Shown here: in pieces, positions 8,666 to 20,333 of the stretch
How the letters are laid out: each line of letters begins with the position of its first letter
How positions within the stretch are numbered: position 1 is the stretch's first letter
NCBI RefSeq assembly: GCF_000178955.2
Contig: NC_016631.1
Location: 4,216,001 to 4,280,000 of the forward strand
Reading direction: 5' to 3'
Length of the DNA: 64,000 nucleotides
Origin: Granulicella mallensis MP5ACTX8
GTDB taxonomy: Bacteria; Acidobacteriota; Terriglobia; Terriglobales; Acidobacteriaceae
Notes under the pieces: generated by a model
Database searches by the model: none
Seen by the model: only the letters and a program-made list of their open reading frames with translations
Told to the model about the DNA's origin: nothing
Made by a program: the position numbers and the translations under genes

Positions 8666-9628
8666 TCAATGCATCCGCGCAAGCGTTCTCACACTCCCCG
8701 AAGGAGCAGGATTCGTCTTCAGGAAGTCCGCCGTAGCCGAAGCCACCTTTGACGGGCAGGTCTTCGGAGCCAGATGTCCACACCCTTCGACAATATCCAG
8801 CTCAGACCGTGGATCGAGATCGTGGAACTGCCGTCCGACCGACAACGGCAGTAACTGGTCGTCCGAGCCCCACACAATCAACAACGGCGGGCTAAGCGTG
8901 CTCAGCCTCGCATCCACCACGTCTTTGCCCGACCGCATGGATTGCATGCTGCGGTCGACAACCCATTGGTTTGCGGCAAAGGCCCGCAGGGCATCCCGCC
9001 GGACAAACGCAGGCACAGTGCCACCATGAGGTTCCAGAAGGTCAGCAAGCCGTTGCAGCGCGACGCCATCGGCAGGATGAAACAGTTCCGCGATATTCTG
9101 CGGCTCATATGCCAGGCCGGCGCTGTCGTACAGGACCACGCGATCCACCAGCTCAGGATGATCCAGCGCGACCTTCAGCGTGACCCAGCCGCCCATCGAC
9201 CATCCGCCGATATCCGTCTTCTGCAAGCCAAGTGCCTGGATAAAGTCCGTCACAAACTTCGCCTGCGTACCCATGGAATAGTCGCTGTCGGCAGGCCTGG
9301 GAGAGCGGCCATAGCCGAGAAGGTCCGGCGCATAGACATGGAAACCGGCCTTTTTCAGCCGCTTGAGCATCGGAGCCCAGCTCTCGGAGCTATCGCCAAG
9401 GCCATGTACCAGCACCAGCGGAACACCTCCGCCGGAGATAGGCGGCTCCGCTTCGTAGTAGTGCACGCGGCCTTCGGGAGTCATAACGTAGTTGCTATGA
9501 ACATGCGCCAGGAACAGGCCAAGGTGGATGCTCTGCCGCTGGACCCAGAGCGGACGCTCATAGAAAGCAAGGCCGCCCAGCAGTCCGAGCACAATGACCA
9601 ACAGGAACAGGCGTAGCAGCGTTCTCAT
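8666..9628 (-). CDS. Alpha/beta hydrolase, membrane-anchored or exported
   Basis: 320 residues. The start ATG has GAGGA upstream with suitable spacing, so the longer frame is not used. Residues 3-25 form a hydrophobic anchor or signal (LLRLFLLVIVLGLLGGLAF). LVLVHGLGDSSESW holds the HG oxyanion motif, GWSMGGW is the nucleophile elbow with the catalytic serine, the late Asp is in WGSDDQLLP and His is in GCGHLAP. Substrate unknown; the fold family includes esterases, lipases and C-C hydrolases. Confidence 0.85.
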   Translation of the reverse strand: MRTLLRLFLLVIVLGLLGGLAFYERPLWVQRQSIHLGLFLAHVHSNYVMTPEGRVHYYEAEPPISGGGVPLVLVHGLGDSSESWAPMLKRLKKAGFHVYAPDLLGYGRSPRPADSDYSMGTQAKFVTDFIQALGLQKTDIGGWSMGGWVTLKVALDHPELVDRVVLYDSAGLAYEPQNIAELFHPADGVALQRLADLLEPHGGTVPAFVRRDALRAFAANQWVVDRSMQSMRSGKDVVDARLSTLSPPLLIVWGSDDQLLPLSVGRQFHDLDPRSELDIVEGCGHLAPKTCPSKVASATADFLKTNPAPSGSVRTLARMH

Positions 9629-9684
9629 CGCAGATCCTCGTTTTACAACCACTGCTATCCACTCTACTAGGCTTCTACCAGGCT

Positions 9685-10332
9685 TTATTTCAGAGGCTTG
9701 CCATACTCCTCACCGAACACCGTGTGTGAGATATCGAAGCGTCCGCCATCGTACTTGTCAGGCCCACGAAGCTGCCCAACTGCCAGCAAGGCGACGACCC
9801 AATAGCTCATCGGCAGCCGCAGCGTCTCGCAGACCTTGGCCTGCTCAAACCCTTCCATCGGCGCGGTGTCATAACCCATCACCTCGGCCATCAACATCAT
9901 CGAGGTAAGGGCCATCATCACATGCTTGTTCAGCCATCCGCGCATCTGTTCGTCGGTAAAGCTCGACAGATAGGACGGGACACTATTGGCCGCCTGCGCG
10001 GCATAACTTTCCGGCATCCCCGCGGCACGCCCCATGCGCAGCATCTCGTCCAGATCCTTGCGCCAGCCATCGCGGTCCCCACACGCAACGATCACCGCGG
10101 AGGCCTCCTCGATCTTGGCCTGGTTGTAACTTGCCGCGCGCAACCGCTTGCGCTGCTCCGGCTGCTGCACGACGATAAAGCGCCACGGCTGCATGTTGTA
10201 CCCGCTTGGAGCATGCAAGCCCGCATCGAGAATCTGTCGCAGGTCGCTGGCGGGAATCGGCTCCCCATCGAAACTCGGGGTAGCACGCCGGTCGCGAATC
10301 GCCTGGGCCAGTGACTTTTGTGTTTTTGGCAT
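9685..10332 (-). CDS. Nitroreductase-family FMN oxidoreductase
   Basis: 215 residues. DRRATPSFDGEPI is the FMN-phosphate-binding start, HAPSGYNMQPWRFIVV is the typical family motif, and VMGYDTAPMEGF is the C-terminal dimer and flavin segment. Probably NAD(P)H-dependent reduction of quinones or nitro compounds. Two adjacent ATGs follow GGAGG; the second leaves a six-base spacer and is chosen. The upstream gap (10336-10451) is A-rich on this strand with repeats of AAAGAT. Confidence 0.9.
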   Translation of the reverse strand: MPKTQKSLAQAIRDRRATPSFDGEPIPASDLRQILDAGLHAPSGYNMQPWRFIVVQQPEQRKRLRAASYNQAKIEEASAVIVACGDRDGWRKDLDEMLRMGRAAGMPESYAAQAANSVPSYLSSFTDEQMRGWLNKHVMMALTSMMLMAEVMGYDTAPMEGFEQAKVCETLRLPMSYWVVALLAVGQLRGPDKYDGGRFDISHTVFGEEYGKPLK

Positions 10333-10451
10333 CATCGTCCTCCAAATGCAGCTAGATCTTTCAGTTGTTCTATCTTTACGATCTTTATCTTTATCGTTTG
10401 TTTTTGTCTTTAAAAACGCTGTCCGTCATTTGAACCGATCCCTGTTACAGC

Positions 10452-11501
10452 TCAGGGAATCTTGTCCATGTCCAGAGAAAGAACCACGGGATTCTGTTGC
10501 GGGATATCTCCAAAGACAAGCACAGCGCTATACCCCTGTCGCAACTCCGGATGGGCATCGATCAGGGCCTTGGCGACAGCCTCGCTGCGTGTGCGCAGAG
10601 CATCCGCGGCGGCGTTGGCATCCGCTGCATAGTGCAGCACCAGGTGAAGACTCTTATCGTCAGGCGCACTCTCGCTGCTGAGCGAAGTAAACCGGAACTC
10701 TACATCATTAGCAGCCTTGAGAACGAGTGGTGTCGTAGTGCTCGGCCCCTCTGGCATATCGGCAAGTTCGGGAGGAGCGGCTATCCTCTGCTCCGAATGC
10801 AGCTTATCCAGCAGGGTGCTCGTGACAAAGCTCGCCGGGCTGAGAAGTTCCTCCGCCTGGCGGAAGTACAGCCACGCCAGCCAGGACTGCTTCGCCCTCG
10901 CATGCTCACGCGCCGCGGTCCAGTACCAGAGACCGTCGTGCCCGGCGGCGGAACGCGCGTGCGGATAAAACCCGGCCATCTTCCATCCGCCGGCATCCTG
11001 CAACAGGAACGACAGCAGCCAGGGATGCACACCCCCTGTGGCCTCGACCATCGCAAAGGCATAGCGTCCGGGAGGCAGCGCCGCAATGGAAAAATCCACC
11101 TCAGAGGTGGTGCCCTTCAGCGGACAGCTAAAGTCTGCCTCACTCGTGTCGCCGGCCTTGCGTGTAGTCGCGTCGAGCACATAGAGCTGCGTCACGCTCA
11201 AGTTGTTGCCCGCGAGCTTCTCGCTCGTCGTCCGCACCAGGTATTCGGTTGGGGCAAAGTTATTGGCATACTCCGGGATCGTGATGGCCTTGAGTGCGGC
11301 GATATCGCCGGCCTTGACCGCCGTCCCCAGCGTATGGGCAGCGCCCGCCAGCGTGTCGCGCAAAGCAGGCTGCAGCGCGGCCTGGGTCGTGCAGCTCTGG
11401 GCGAAAACCGGCGCACTGGCAACCGGCAGCAACGCAAGAGCGATCGCAACCGGCAAAGCACGTTTCGCGGTCGACCCGGTAATGGTTCGGATACGTCTCA
11501 A
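10452..11501 (-). CDS. Secreted protein of unknown function
   Basis: 349 residues from a TTG preceded by AAGAGGGG; this start gives a canonical signal peptide (MRRIRT, then ALPVAIALALLPVASAPVFAQS). A longer frame to an ATG at 11573 has no ribosome site and would bury the signal. The mature protein has an alpha-helical N-terminal region, a beta-rich middle (GRYAFAMVEATGG) and the segment FYPHARSAAGHDGLWYWT. I recognise no enzymatic motif. It resembles periplasmic hypothetical proteins of acidobacteria. Confidence 0.75.
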   Translation of the reverse strand: MRRIRTITGSTAKRALPVAIALALLPVASAPVFAQSCTTQAALQPALRDTLAGAAHTLGTAVKAGDIAALKAITIPEYANNFAPTEYLVRTTSEKLAGNNLSVTQLYVLDATTRKAGDTSEADFSCPLKGTTSEVDFSIAALPPGRYAFAMVEATGGVHPWLLSFLLQDAGGWKMAGFYPHARSAAGHDGLWYWTAAREHARAKQSWLAWLYFRQAEELLSPASFVTSTLLDKLHSEQRIAAPPELADMPEGPSTTTPLVLKAANDVEFRFTSLSSESAPDDKSLHLVLHYAADANAAADALRTRSEAVAKALIDAHPELRQGYSAVLVFGDIPQQNPVVLSLDMDKIP

Positions 11502-11713
11502 AATACCCCTCTTGATACCGTTCTGGATACCGCTTTGGAAGCCCGCGTCTGAATGGCGCTCCCCGCACAGCATACGAAGGTGGACGCTCCGAGTCCAGTG
11601 GCACGACCTTCTGCCGCCAAAGCGAGCTTATCAAGCTCGCCATAAAGAGGCACAGCGTATTCTTGATCTGCAAGGCTACCTTCCTGCGAGCACACACGTC
11701 CCACCCTAAAGAG

Positions 11714-12643
11714 ATGACTTCCTATTCCAACTCGCGCCTCCGGCAGATCATCGTAGTGTCTGCGTTCGCCGCCTTCAGCTTTGCCGCAGGCAATCTTGGC
11801 GCGCAGGTGCTCCCTGGCGCAACACCTCAAGCCTCCACGCTGCCGGCAAACTCGCCTACGACGCTCCCCGCGCCGATCGCGGCAAAACCGGCCACACCCA
11901 CCACACCTGCCCATCATGCGACCGTCACCTACGCCGCCGGCATGCTCAACGTACGGGCAGACAACTCCAGCCTGAACCAGATTCTGCGCGAGATCAGCCG
12001 CCTTACCGGGATGAAGATTACCGGCGGCGTGGTCGACGAACGAGTCTTCGGCAACTACGGCCCGGCAGAGCCTTCGACGATCCTGGCAACGCTTCTGGGC
12101 GGCACGGGAAGCAACATCCTGTTACGCGAGTCAGACACCAACTCCCCAACAGAGCTGGTCCTTACCCCGCGCAACGGAGGCCCAACCCCTCCGAACCCGA
12201 ACGCTCCTGGCTTTGACGACGGTGCCGAGGACCTCCCTCCGCATGACGTCGTGCAACCCGCGCAGCCCAGGCTTCTGCCAACGCGACCCGGCTTCCCGCA
12301 GGCTGGGCCTCAGCCACAAGCCACGCAACCAACCAGCGGCCCGCAGAGCATTCCCCAACCTGCAAACAACGTGAACGGGAGCCCTTCGAACACCTCCCCG
12401 ACCGCGTCTACCTTGCCTGTAACGGACTCCGTACCAACCGACTTCGTTCCCACCCCATCGACTACGCCGTCCACCTCCGGCATCGTAGACGCCCCCAATC
12501 CGCCGCCCCCCGGCAGCACCACCAGCACGCCGTCCAATGGCGCCAAAACGCCCGAACAGATTTACCAGCAGTTGCAACAACTGCAGAAGCAACAGCAGAA
12601 CACAACGCCCGCACCCACTACGCCGCCGGCAACCCCGCAATAA
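11714..12643 (+). CDS. Exported protein with an STN (secretin/TonB N-terminal) domain and a proline-rich tail
   Basis: 309 residues. Signal peptide LRQIIVVSAFAAFSFAAGNLGAQ. Residues about 75-150 (VTYAAGMLNVRADNSS, LNQILREISRLTGMKI, TILATLLGG) read like an STN domain, the module found at the start of secretins and TonB receptors. The rest is low-complexity Pro/Thr/Ser/Gln, ending in a QQLQQLQKQQQ stretch. No beta-barrel or secretin core follows, so it is a free-standing STN protein. Start ATG chosen at the signal peptide. Divergent from the gene at 10452-11501. Confidence 0.75.
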   Translation: MTSYSNSRLRQIIVVSAFAAFSFAAGNLGAQVLPGATPQASTLPANSPTTLPAPIAAKPATPTTPAHHATVTYAAGMLNVRADNSSLNQILREISRLTGMKITGGVVDERVFGNYGPAEPSTILATLLGGTGSNILLRESDTNSPTELVLTPRNGGPTPPNPNAPGFDDGAEDLPPHDVVQPAQPRLLPTRPGFPQAGPQPQATQPTSGPQSIPQPANNVNGSPSNTSPTASTLPVTDSVPTDFVPTPSTTPSTSGIVDAPNPPPPGSTTSTPSNGAKTPEQIYQQLQQLQKQQQNTTPAPTTPPATPQ

Positions 12644-12698
12644 GCATTTGAATCGTGGTCATAGCGTGGATTGTCGTCGCAGCTTGAATGATTTTCAC

Positions 12699-12815
12699 AG
12701 CGCGAAGCGCGTTCCGTGACGCTTTAGCGTCGCGGAGTCGGAGGGAGCCGTAGCCTTTAGGCTACGGAATAAGGGTTCGACGAGAATAGGCCTTTAGGCC
12801 CGGGCTCTTTGCTAA
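12699..12815. repeat. REP cluster A (CTTTAG-centred palindromes)
   Basis: Contains GACGCTTTAGCGTC, GTAGCCTTTAGGCTAC and GGCCTTTAGGCC in a row. The arrangement and linking bases match cluster B at 17844-17970. Such palindromes are common extragenic repeats in acidobacteria. Confidence 0.7.
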
Positions 12816-12871
12816 GGCAGGCAAGTAATCTGGACGAAGCCCCAACGGTCACATGACGTGGATGAACGCCT

Positions 12872-13042
12872 CTACCCTTCAATCGCAACATGCACGGCAG
12901 GACTCGAAACGCGTTCCTTCGCAGCCGCCATCGCGTGCATGCGGAAGATGCGAAACATGATCTGGCAGATGCCGTAGGTCAAAAGGACACCCAACGCCAA
13001 CGACGCAGCCACGGCACACACCAACATCAGGGAACTGATCAC
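12872..13042 (-). CDS. Small single-pass membrane protein, 56 residues
   Basis: GTG start with GGAGG five bases upstream. The product begins MISSLMLVCAVAASLALGVL, one transmembrane helix, followed by LTYGICQIMFRIFRMHAMA and a short polar tail. A good ribosome site and a clean helix make it a real gene. No function known. It lies between a REP cluster and uvrA, on the strand opposite uvrA. Confidence 0.7.
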   Translation of the reverse strand: MISSLMLVCAVAASLALGVLLTYGICQIMFRIFRMHAMAAAKERVSSPAVHVAIEG

Positions 13043-13302
13043 ATCCGCCTCCAGCAGAGTTGAAACTGACTATCCTAAACACGACTCCGGCCAAAGACTA
13101 ATCCCGAAATCCTCAATAAAGGATGAATGGACACGGATTTCTCCGCCCCATGCCATTCTGATGCAACTTTTCAGCCCCTGCACGGTGAAAATTTTAAGAA
13201 CTGTTGACCATCAGGGAACATCTCCCTGTCCGCGCCTGAAACCCCCTCCGGCCCAGAACCTTGTATCCTAAAGTTTTGGCCGCTTTCGGTATTTGACATC
13301 GC
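13043..13302. other. Intergenic region upstream of uvrA
   Basis: 260 bases with no coding frame I trust. Becomes AT-richer near 13180-13205. Presumed to carry the promoters of uvrA and of the divergent small membrane protein; no damage-response operator could be recognised by eye. Confidence 0.4.
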
Positions 13303-16422
<3,120 letters not shown>

Positions 16423-16448
16423 CCTCTGAACAAGTGTCTGGCTTTGAA

Positions 16449-16515
16449 AGGGCGGTACTTTAGTACCGCCGTAAGACTCCTGAAATTCGTGCGGCTTTAG
16501 CCGCGGAGGGAATAC
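16449..16515. repeat. Palindromic repeats downstream of uvrA
   Basis: GGCGGTACTTTAGTACCGCC (16447-16468 region) and TGCGGCTTTAGCCGCGGAGGGA (16490-16511), same CTTTAG-centred type as at 2132 and in REP clusters A and B. No T-run follows, so they are not obvious terminators. Confidence 0.6.
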
Positions 16516-16590
16516 CGCCCCCACTTAAGAGCTTCCCAGGGCTAAAGTCAACGCCGCCTCACCGCACGGCCCATTACCGACTGTCTTCAC

Positions 16591-17475
16591 ATGAACAACT
16601 CTCCCATCATCGAACCTGTACGCGACGAAGCGCTCGACATCCAGCACGATACCGATCCCGCCAAGGACCACGGGCCGGCGAAGCGGATTCCGCACCTTGG
16701 ACACGCCCTCCTGTTCTTCTCGCTGGCCTCGACCTGGCTGGCCTTCTGCGCTCTTGGCTTTGCCGCCGCTGCACACATCCAGACGGATGAGGCAGCGCGC
16801 CAGCACCCCGGTCTCGGACTCGCCGCGCAGGCCCTCGGCTACCTGCTTACGCTGCTCACCTCCTTCTGGCTCTTCCCCCGCCTGTGGGAGCGCTCCTTTC
16901 TGCACGGCATTCAGTGGAACGTCCTCGCCGCCCACCGGCGCTGGATGTGGATCGTTCCGGCAGCCATCGCGGTGAGCTTCGCCTCGCAGGGCATGGACCG
17001 TTTTCTGCCGCCTTCTCCAGCCAGCGACCCCATCACCGAGATCATGCACACGTCTCTCGGCGCGTGGGCCGTCACGCTCTTCGGGGTTCTGCTCGCCCCG
17101 CTGGGAGAAGAGATCGCCTTCCGTGGCTTCCTGCTTCCCGCCTTCGCCACGGCGTACGACTGGCTCTCCCTGGAACGCACTCCAGCCGGCCTGAGCCGCT
17201 GGGAAAGCTCCTCCGGCCACACCCGCTCCGCCGTAATCTTCGCAGCCATCTTTTCCAGCATTCCGTTCGCGCTGCTGCACGCAGGACAGCTCTCGCACAA
17301 CTGGGGCGCGGTCGGCGTGATCTATACCGTGAGCCTGATCTTCTCGTACGTACGCGTCCGGACACACTCCGTGGCCTGCTCGACCCTCATGCACGCCACC
17401 TACAATCTGACTATCTTCGCCATAGCTTTTTTCTCTACAGGCGGTTATCGCCACCTCGAAAAATTGAATTCATAG
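16591..17475 (+). CDS. CPBP-family intramembrane glutamic endopeptidase
   Basis: 294 residues, about seven to eight membrane segments. The catalytic motif GEEIAFRGFLLPA (EExxxR) lies near residue 172, followed by FALLHAG and the HATYN motif, the two His-containing motifs of the CPBP (Rce1-like) family. Likely a membrane protease; substrate unknown. The N-terminal about 35 residues are polar. Separated from uvrA by a repeat region, so probably its own transcript. Confidence 0.88.
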   Translation: MNNSPIIEPVRDEALDIQHDTDPAKDHGPAKRIPHLGHALLFFSLASTWLAFCALGFAAAAHIQTDEAARQHPGLGLAAQALGYLLTLLTSFWLFPRLWERSFLHGIQWNVLAAHRRWMWIVPAAIAVSFASQGMDRFLPPSPASDPITEIMHTSLGAWAVTLFGVLLAPLGEEIAFRGFLLPAFATAYDWLSLERTPAGLSRWESSSGHTRSAVIFAAIFSSIPFALLHAGQLSHNWGAVGVIYTVSLIFSYVRVRTHSVACSTLMHATYNLTIFAIAFFSTGGYRHLEKLNS

Positions 17476-17531
17476 CGGTTTTATAAAGTTTTCGTGCCGC
17501 GATAGCCTAAACTGGGGCAGAGGTACATCGC

Positions 17532-17690
17532 ATGGCAGTTTTGCGTACGTGCCCCCGCTGTGGCTCAAAAGAAGTACTCCGGTCCCGCAGAAGATTACTT
17601 GAGCACCTTCTGCTGCTGTTCAGGCCCTATCGCTGTACAGATTGTCAGTATCGGTTCTTTTCATTTGTGGGGATGAAAGAAAAGAAATAG
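17532..17690 (+). CDS. 52-residue zinc-ribbon-like protein
   Basis: ATG start with GAGG about eight bases upstream. The product has CPRC (residues 7-10) and CTDC (residues 35-38), two CxxC knuckles 24 residues apart, which can form a zinc ribbon, with an Arg/Leu-rich loop between and an aromatic RFFSFVG end. No function recognised. Begins 56 bp after the CPBP protease on the same strand, so they may share a transcript. Confidence 0.7.
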   Translation: MAVLRTCPRCGSKEVLRSRRRLLEHLLLLFRPYRCTDCQYRFFSFVGMKEKK

Positions 17691-18038
17691 CGCATCACCA
17701 GATGGCCTTGAAGCCGCCTATAAGAGATCCTGCGGCCGAATTCCGAGGCTTCACAGGACGAATCGGCGGCAACAAGGTCAAGGTCTGGGCGTTCATCTAG
17801 TGTGGTGAGTCGTTCATTCGTTGAAGTACCAGCATTACCCCATAGCGCGAAGCGCAAACCGTGACGCTTTAGCGTCGCGGGACGGAGGGTAAGGGAGGCA
17901 ATCGCCTTTAGGCTACGGAATCAAGGACAGGCAAGAATTGGGCTTTAGCCCCGGGCCTTTTGATGGCAGCCGAAAGAAGGCCCGAGCCTAAAGGCTACGG
18001 CTCCCTCCGTCTCCCTGGCCGGATTTCTGATCCGAGTC
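17691..18038. repeat. Intergenic region with REP cluster B
   Basis: From 17844 the order GCGCGAAGCGC, GACGCTTTAGCGTC, GCCTTTAGGCTACGG and GGCTTTAGCCCCGGG mirrors cluster A at 12699. An inverted half (GAGCCTAAAGGCTACGGCTC) follows at 17983-18003. The first 150 bases show nothing I can name. Confidence 0.7.
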
Positions 18039-18911
18039 TTAGTCAGCAGACAGCGGCTCGACATTGTCTATGGCGAGCTTCTCGACCACACCTCTCGTCT
18101 TCACGAGCTTTAATCCCATCTCCGGCACGGCATCCACGAGGAAATGCATCGTTCCTCCATTTTTGAAGTCCTCATCAGTTAGGACGGTCTTTGATTTGAA
18201 GTTATAAAAACCAGGTAATCCGGTTTGATCACTCACAGGAACTTGCTTAAGGTTGCTGAGTACACGCGCCAGTTGAAGCATGGAAGTTTGATAAATGGCC
18301 ACGGGCGCTCCACTGGCCATACCCACATCGCCAGTTGGATAGGCGTCGCGTGGGGTGATACTTCCATCCTCTGACCGCGTGTAGAGATTCAACTCCGAGG
18401 CTTCTAATCGCAACGGACCGTCACCACGTTTCAACAGGTATACGGTTCCCTCCGGGCTCTCCATGTGGAATTTCAGATGAAACCGTTCGATGAGCAGGGC
18501 TTGCAGCATTAATCGTACCTGTAGGTCATGTATGCCGAAGTGGGAGAACTCGCCTCCGGAGATCGTGTTTCGGAGCTCCCCGGGCGGCTTGCCCTCGATG
18601 TCAAACCGGGATGTGTCCACCCACTTCTGCCCGCCAACCACCTGCCATCCGGGGAGGTCGAACGCCTCTGAAATTAACGCCCGGAGACTGTAGCCATGGA
18701 TAATCAAGCGCCCACCCGGATACACCCGCAGATCGGACATGATCATCTTGCCAGGGTCGTCAGGCTTTACGGTAGCCACGTCGAACGCCAAAGGCGTCTG
18801 TGAAGGGTACGCGCCTTGACCATGTGCTAGAGGGGGTTCCGCAGCAATAAAAGCTAAAGACACTGCGGCAAGCGCACCGAAAAGCCTTCTCCACAAGTAG
18901 CCGCTTTTCAT
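18039..18911 (-). CDS. TIGR03435-family secreted protein, paralog 1
   Basis: 290 residues. Signal peptide RLFGALAAVSLAFIAAEPPLAHGQ. The family frame is clear: FDVATVKPDDPGK start, GGRLIIHGYSLRALISEAF, LMLQALLIERFHLKFHMES, TSMLQLARVLS and the closing PEMGLKLVKTRGVVEKLAIDNVE. TIGR03435 proteins occur in many copies in Acidobacteria and related soil bacteria; no biochemical role is established. ATG start with GGAG close upstream, preferred over a TTG nine bases earlier. Two more paralogs follow at 28768 and 32555. Confidence 0.9.
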   Translation of the reverse strand: MKSGYLWRRLFGALAAVSLAFIAAEPPLAHGQGAYPSQTPLAFDVATVKPDDPGKMIMSDLRVYPGGRLIIHGYSLRALISEAFDLPGWQVVGGQKWVDTSRFDIEGKPPGELRNTISGGEFSHFGIHDLQVRLMLQALLIERFHLKFHMESPEGTVYLLKRGDGPLRLEASELNLYTRSEDGSITPRDAYPTGDVGMASGAPVAIYQTSMLQLARVLSNLKQVPVSDQTGLPGFYNFKSKTVLTDEDFKNGGTMHFLVDAVPEMGLKLVKTRGVVEKLAIDNVEPLSAD

Positions 18912-19306
18912 GCTCTCCAAGATACAGACAGACCACAGAGCGCACTAGTTAAAAACCGGCACAGGACATCTGTGCCGAATGCCCCTCCTCATGCGCGTTC
19001 CTTGAGCATGAGGAGGCGTCCACCTATCCTTCGCGCGGAATAGGCCCACAGGCGCGCCGCCTTGGCCAATACTCGAACATTGACCCGATTCTTCAGGCCA
19101 TGCTAGCGTCAGATATGGCGTTTCCTCTGCATCCTTGTTGTCGCTGCCACCAGCCCCTCGCTGGGTGAGCTGCGACAGTCTCAGAGACTCCTGAAATTCC
19201 CTCTCCAAAGCTCATCTAGAACTCATCCTTGGTTCAATAGTTTCCGTCCACAAGCCGGCATCCACGCCTGGGCTCGTTGGCGACGGTTCAGCTCTGGAGA
19301 TATCCC
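18912..19306. other. Divergent intergenic region, possible structured RNA on the minus strand
   Basis: 395 bases. The minus strand carries two hairpins: CCTCCTCATGC...GCATGAGGAGG (18984-19015) and CGGCACAG-atgtc-CTGTGCCG (18957-18977), the latter followed by five T. Upstream, GTCGC...CCAGC-gagg-GGCTGG...GCGAC (about 19133-19170) can fold too. A leftward transcript ending here would be non-coding. I could not match it to 6S, tmRNA, SRP or RNase P RNA. Confidence 0.35.
18951..18977 (-). terminator. Intrinsic terminator on the minus strand upstream of TIGR03435 paralog 1
   Basis: Stem CGGCACAG / CTGTGCCG with a five-base loop, followed on the minus strand by G and five T. It ends a leftward transcript that starts within the 18978-19306 gap, where no convincing protein gene is seen. 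Confidence 0.6.
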
Positions 19307-20284
19307 ATGCAACTCGCAACACAGGAACCATTTGTACAGGCCGCCATCAACACATGGACAGCCGCGGAGAGCCAGATCGGCGCAACGCCGAAAACGCCCG
19401 AAGAACTCGCCAGCATCGTCTCGCAGTTCGCATCCTCAGAGGGATGGCTGGACGGTGTGCGGCTGCGCGCCGACGATCGCTGGTATGAGCGGCTGTATCA
19501 TGGCCCCGACCACGACATCTGGGTGATCAGCTGGATGCCCGGGCAATCCACCGGCTTCCACGACCACGGGGAGTCCGCGGGAGCCTTCGTCGTAGCGACC
19601 GGGATTCTCGAGGAGCATCGTCCTGGGGAGCAGACCCGTGTGATCCCTCCGGGCCACCCGCGCGCCTTCGGCTCCGAGTACGCGCATGACGTCCGTAATG
19701 CCTCCCTCGCGCCGGCCATCAGCATTCATGCCTATTCACCTCCGCTTACCGATATGAACGAGTACGAGCTGGAGGGAAATCAGCTGGTTCCGCGCGAAAG
19801 CGTGTCAGAACGGGCTGAGACACTGAATCAGGAGCGACACGTGCAGAACCCGAACCCCACAAAACCAGCTGGAGCCTTGAGCATTGAGCAGCTGCTTACA
19901 GCAGCACGTGCTCGATTGCGACGGCTATCTCCAGAGAAGGCCAATGAGGCGGTGGACAAAACAGGGGCAATCCTCGTCGATATCCGGCCCGAAGGCCAGC
20001 GCGCGATCGAGGGTAGTATTCCGGGCGCGTTGATCGTCGAGCGTAACGTGCTCGAGTGGCGGTTCGACCCTGCATCCAGCGCTCGGCTGCCGGTCGCAAA
20101 CGATCATGACTTTCAGGTGATCGTGTTCTGCTCCGAAGGCTATACCTCAAGCCTCGCGGCCGCGTCTCTGCAGGATCTCGGTCTCTGGCGCGCGACGGAC
20201 GTAGTGGGTGGATTCCATGCATGGCACGCAGCAGGTCTGCCGATTGTGCCGCCAGGCAAGGCTCCCCAAAACCTGTCCCGCTGA
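19307..20284 (+). CDS. Cysteine dioxygenase-rhodanese fusion protein
   Basis: 325 residues. Residues about 1-160 are a cysteine dioxygenase-type cupin: FHDHGESAGAFVV holds the HxH iron ligands, YAHDVRN the third His, and ISIHAYSPPL closes the barrel. Residues about 200-315 are a rhodanese: VDIRPEGQRAIEGSIPGA, then the active-site loop FCSEGYTSSLAA with the catalytic Cys, and GGFHAWHAAGLP. The fusion suggests that cysteine sulfinate formation is coupled to sulfur transfer. ATG start with GGAG seven bases upstream. Confidence 0.88.
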   Translation: MQLATQEPFVQAAINTWTAAESQIGATPKTPEELASIVSQFASSEGWLDGVRLRADDRWYERLYHGPDHDIWVISWMPGQSTGFHDHGESAGAFVVATGILEEHRPGEQTRVIPPGHPRAFGSEYAHDVRNASLAPAISIHAYSPPLTDMNEYELEGNQLVPRESVSERAETLNQERHVQNPNPTKPAGALSIEQLLTAARARLRRLSPEKANEAVDKTGAILVDIRPEGQRAIEGSIPGALIVERNVLEWRFDPASSARLPVANDHDFQVIVFCSEGYTSSLAAASLQDLGLWRATDVVGGFHAWHAAGLPIVPPGKAPQNLSR

Positions 20285-20333
20285 AAAGCGGTAGGCTCAA
20301 TTCCTGTACTTTATTGCCCTGGCATGAACACCC

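Noticed and set aside
19110..19200. 6S RNA
   Set aside because: A short stretch recalls the 5' end of 6S RNA, but no complementary 3' end closes the stem, so I do not call it.
18945..19208. 87-codon minus-strand frame upstream of TIGR03435 paralog 1
   Set aside because: It ends in the terminator hairpin and its codons cross two stable stems, which fits a structured RNA better than a protein gene.
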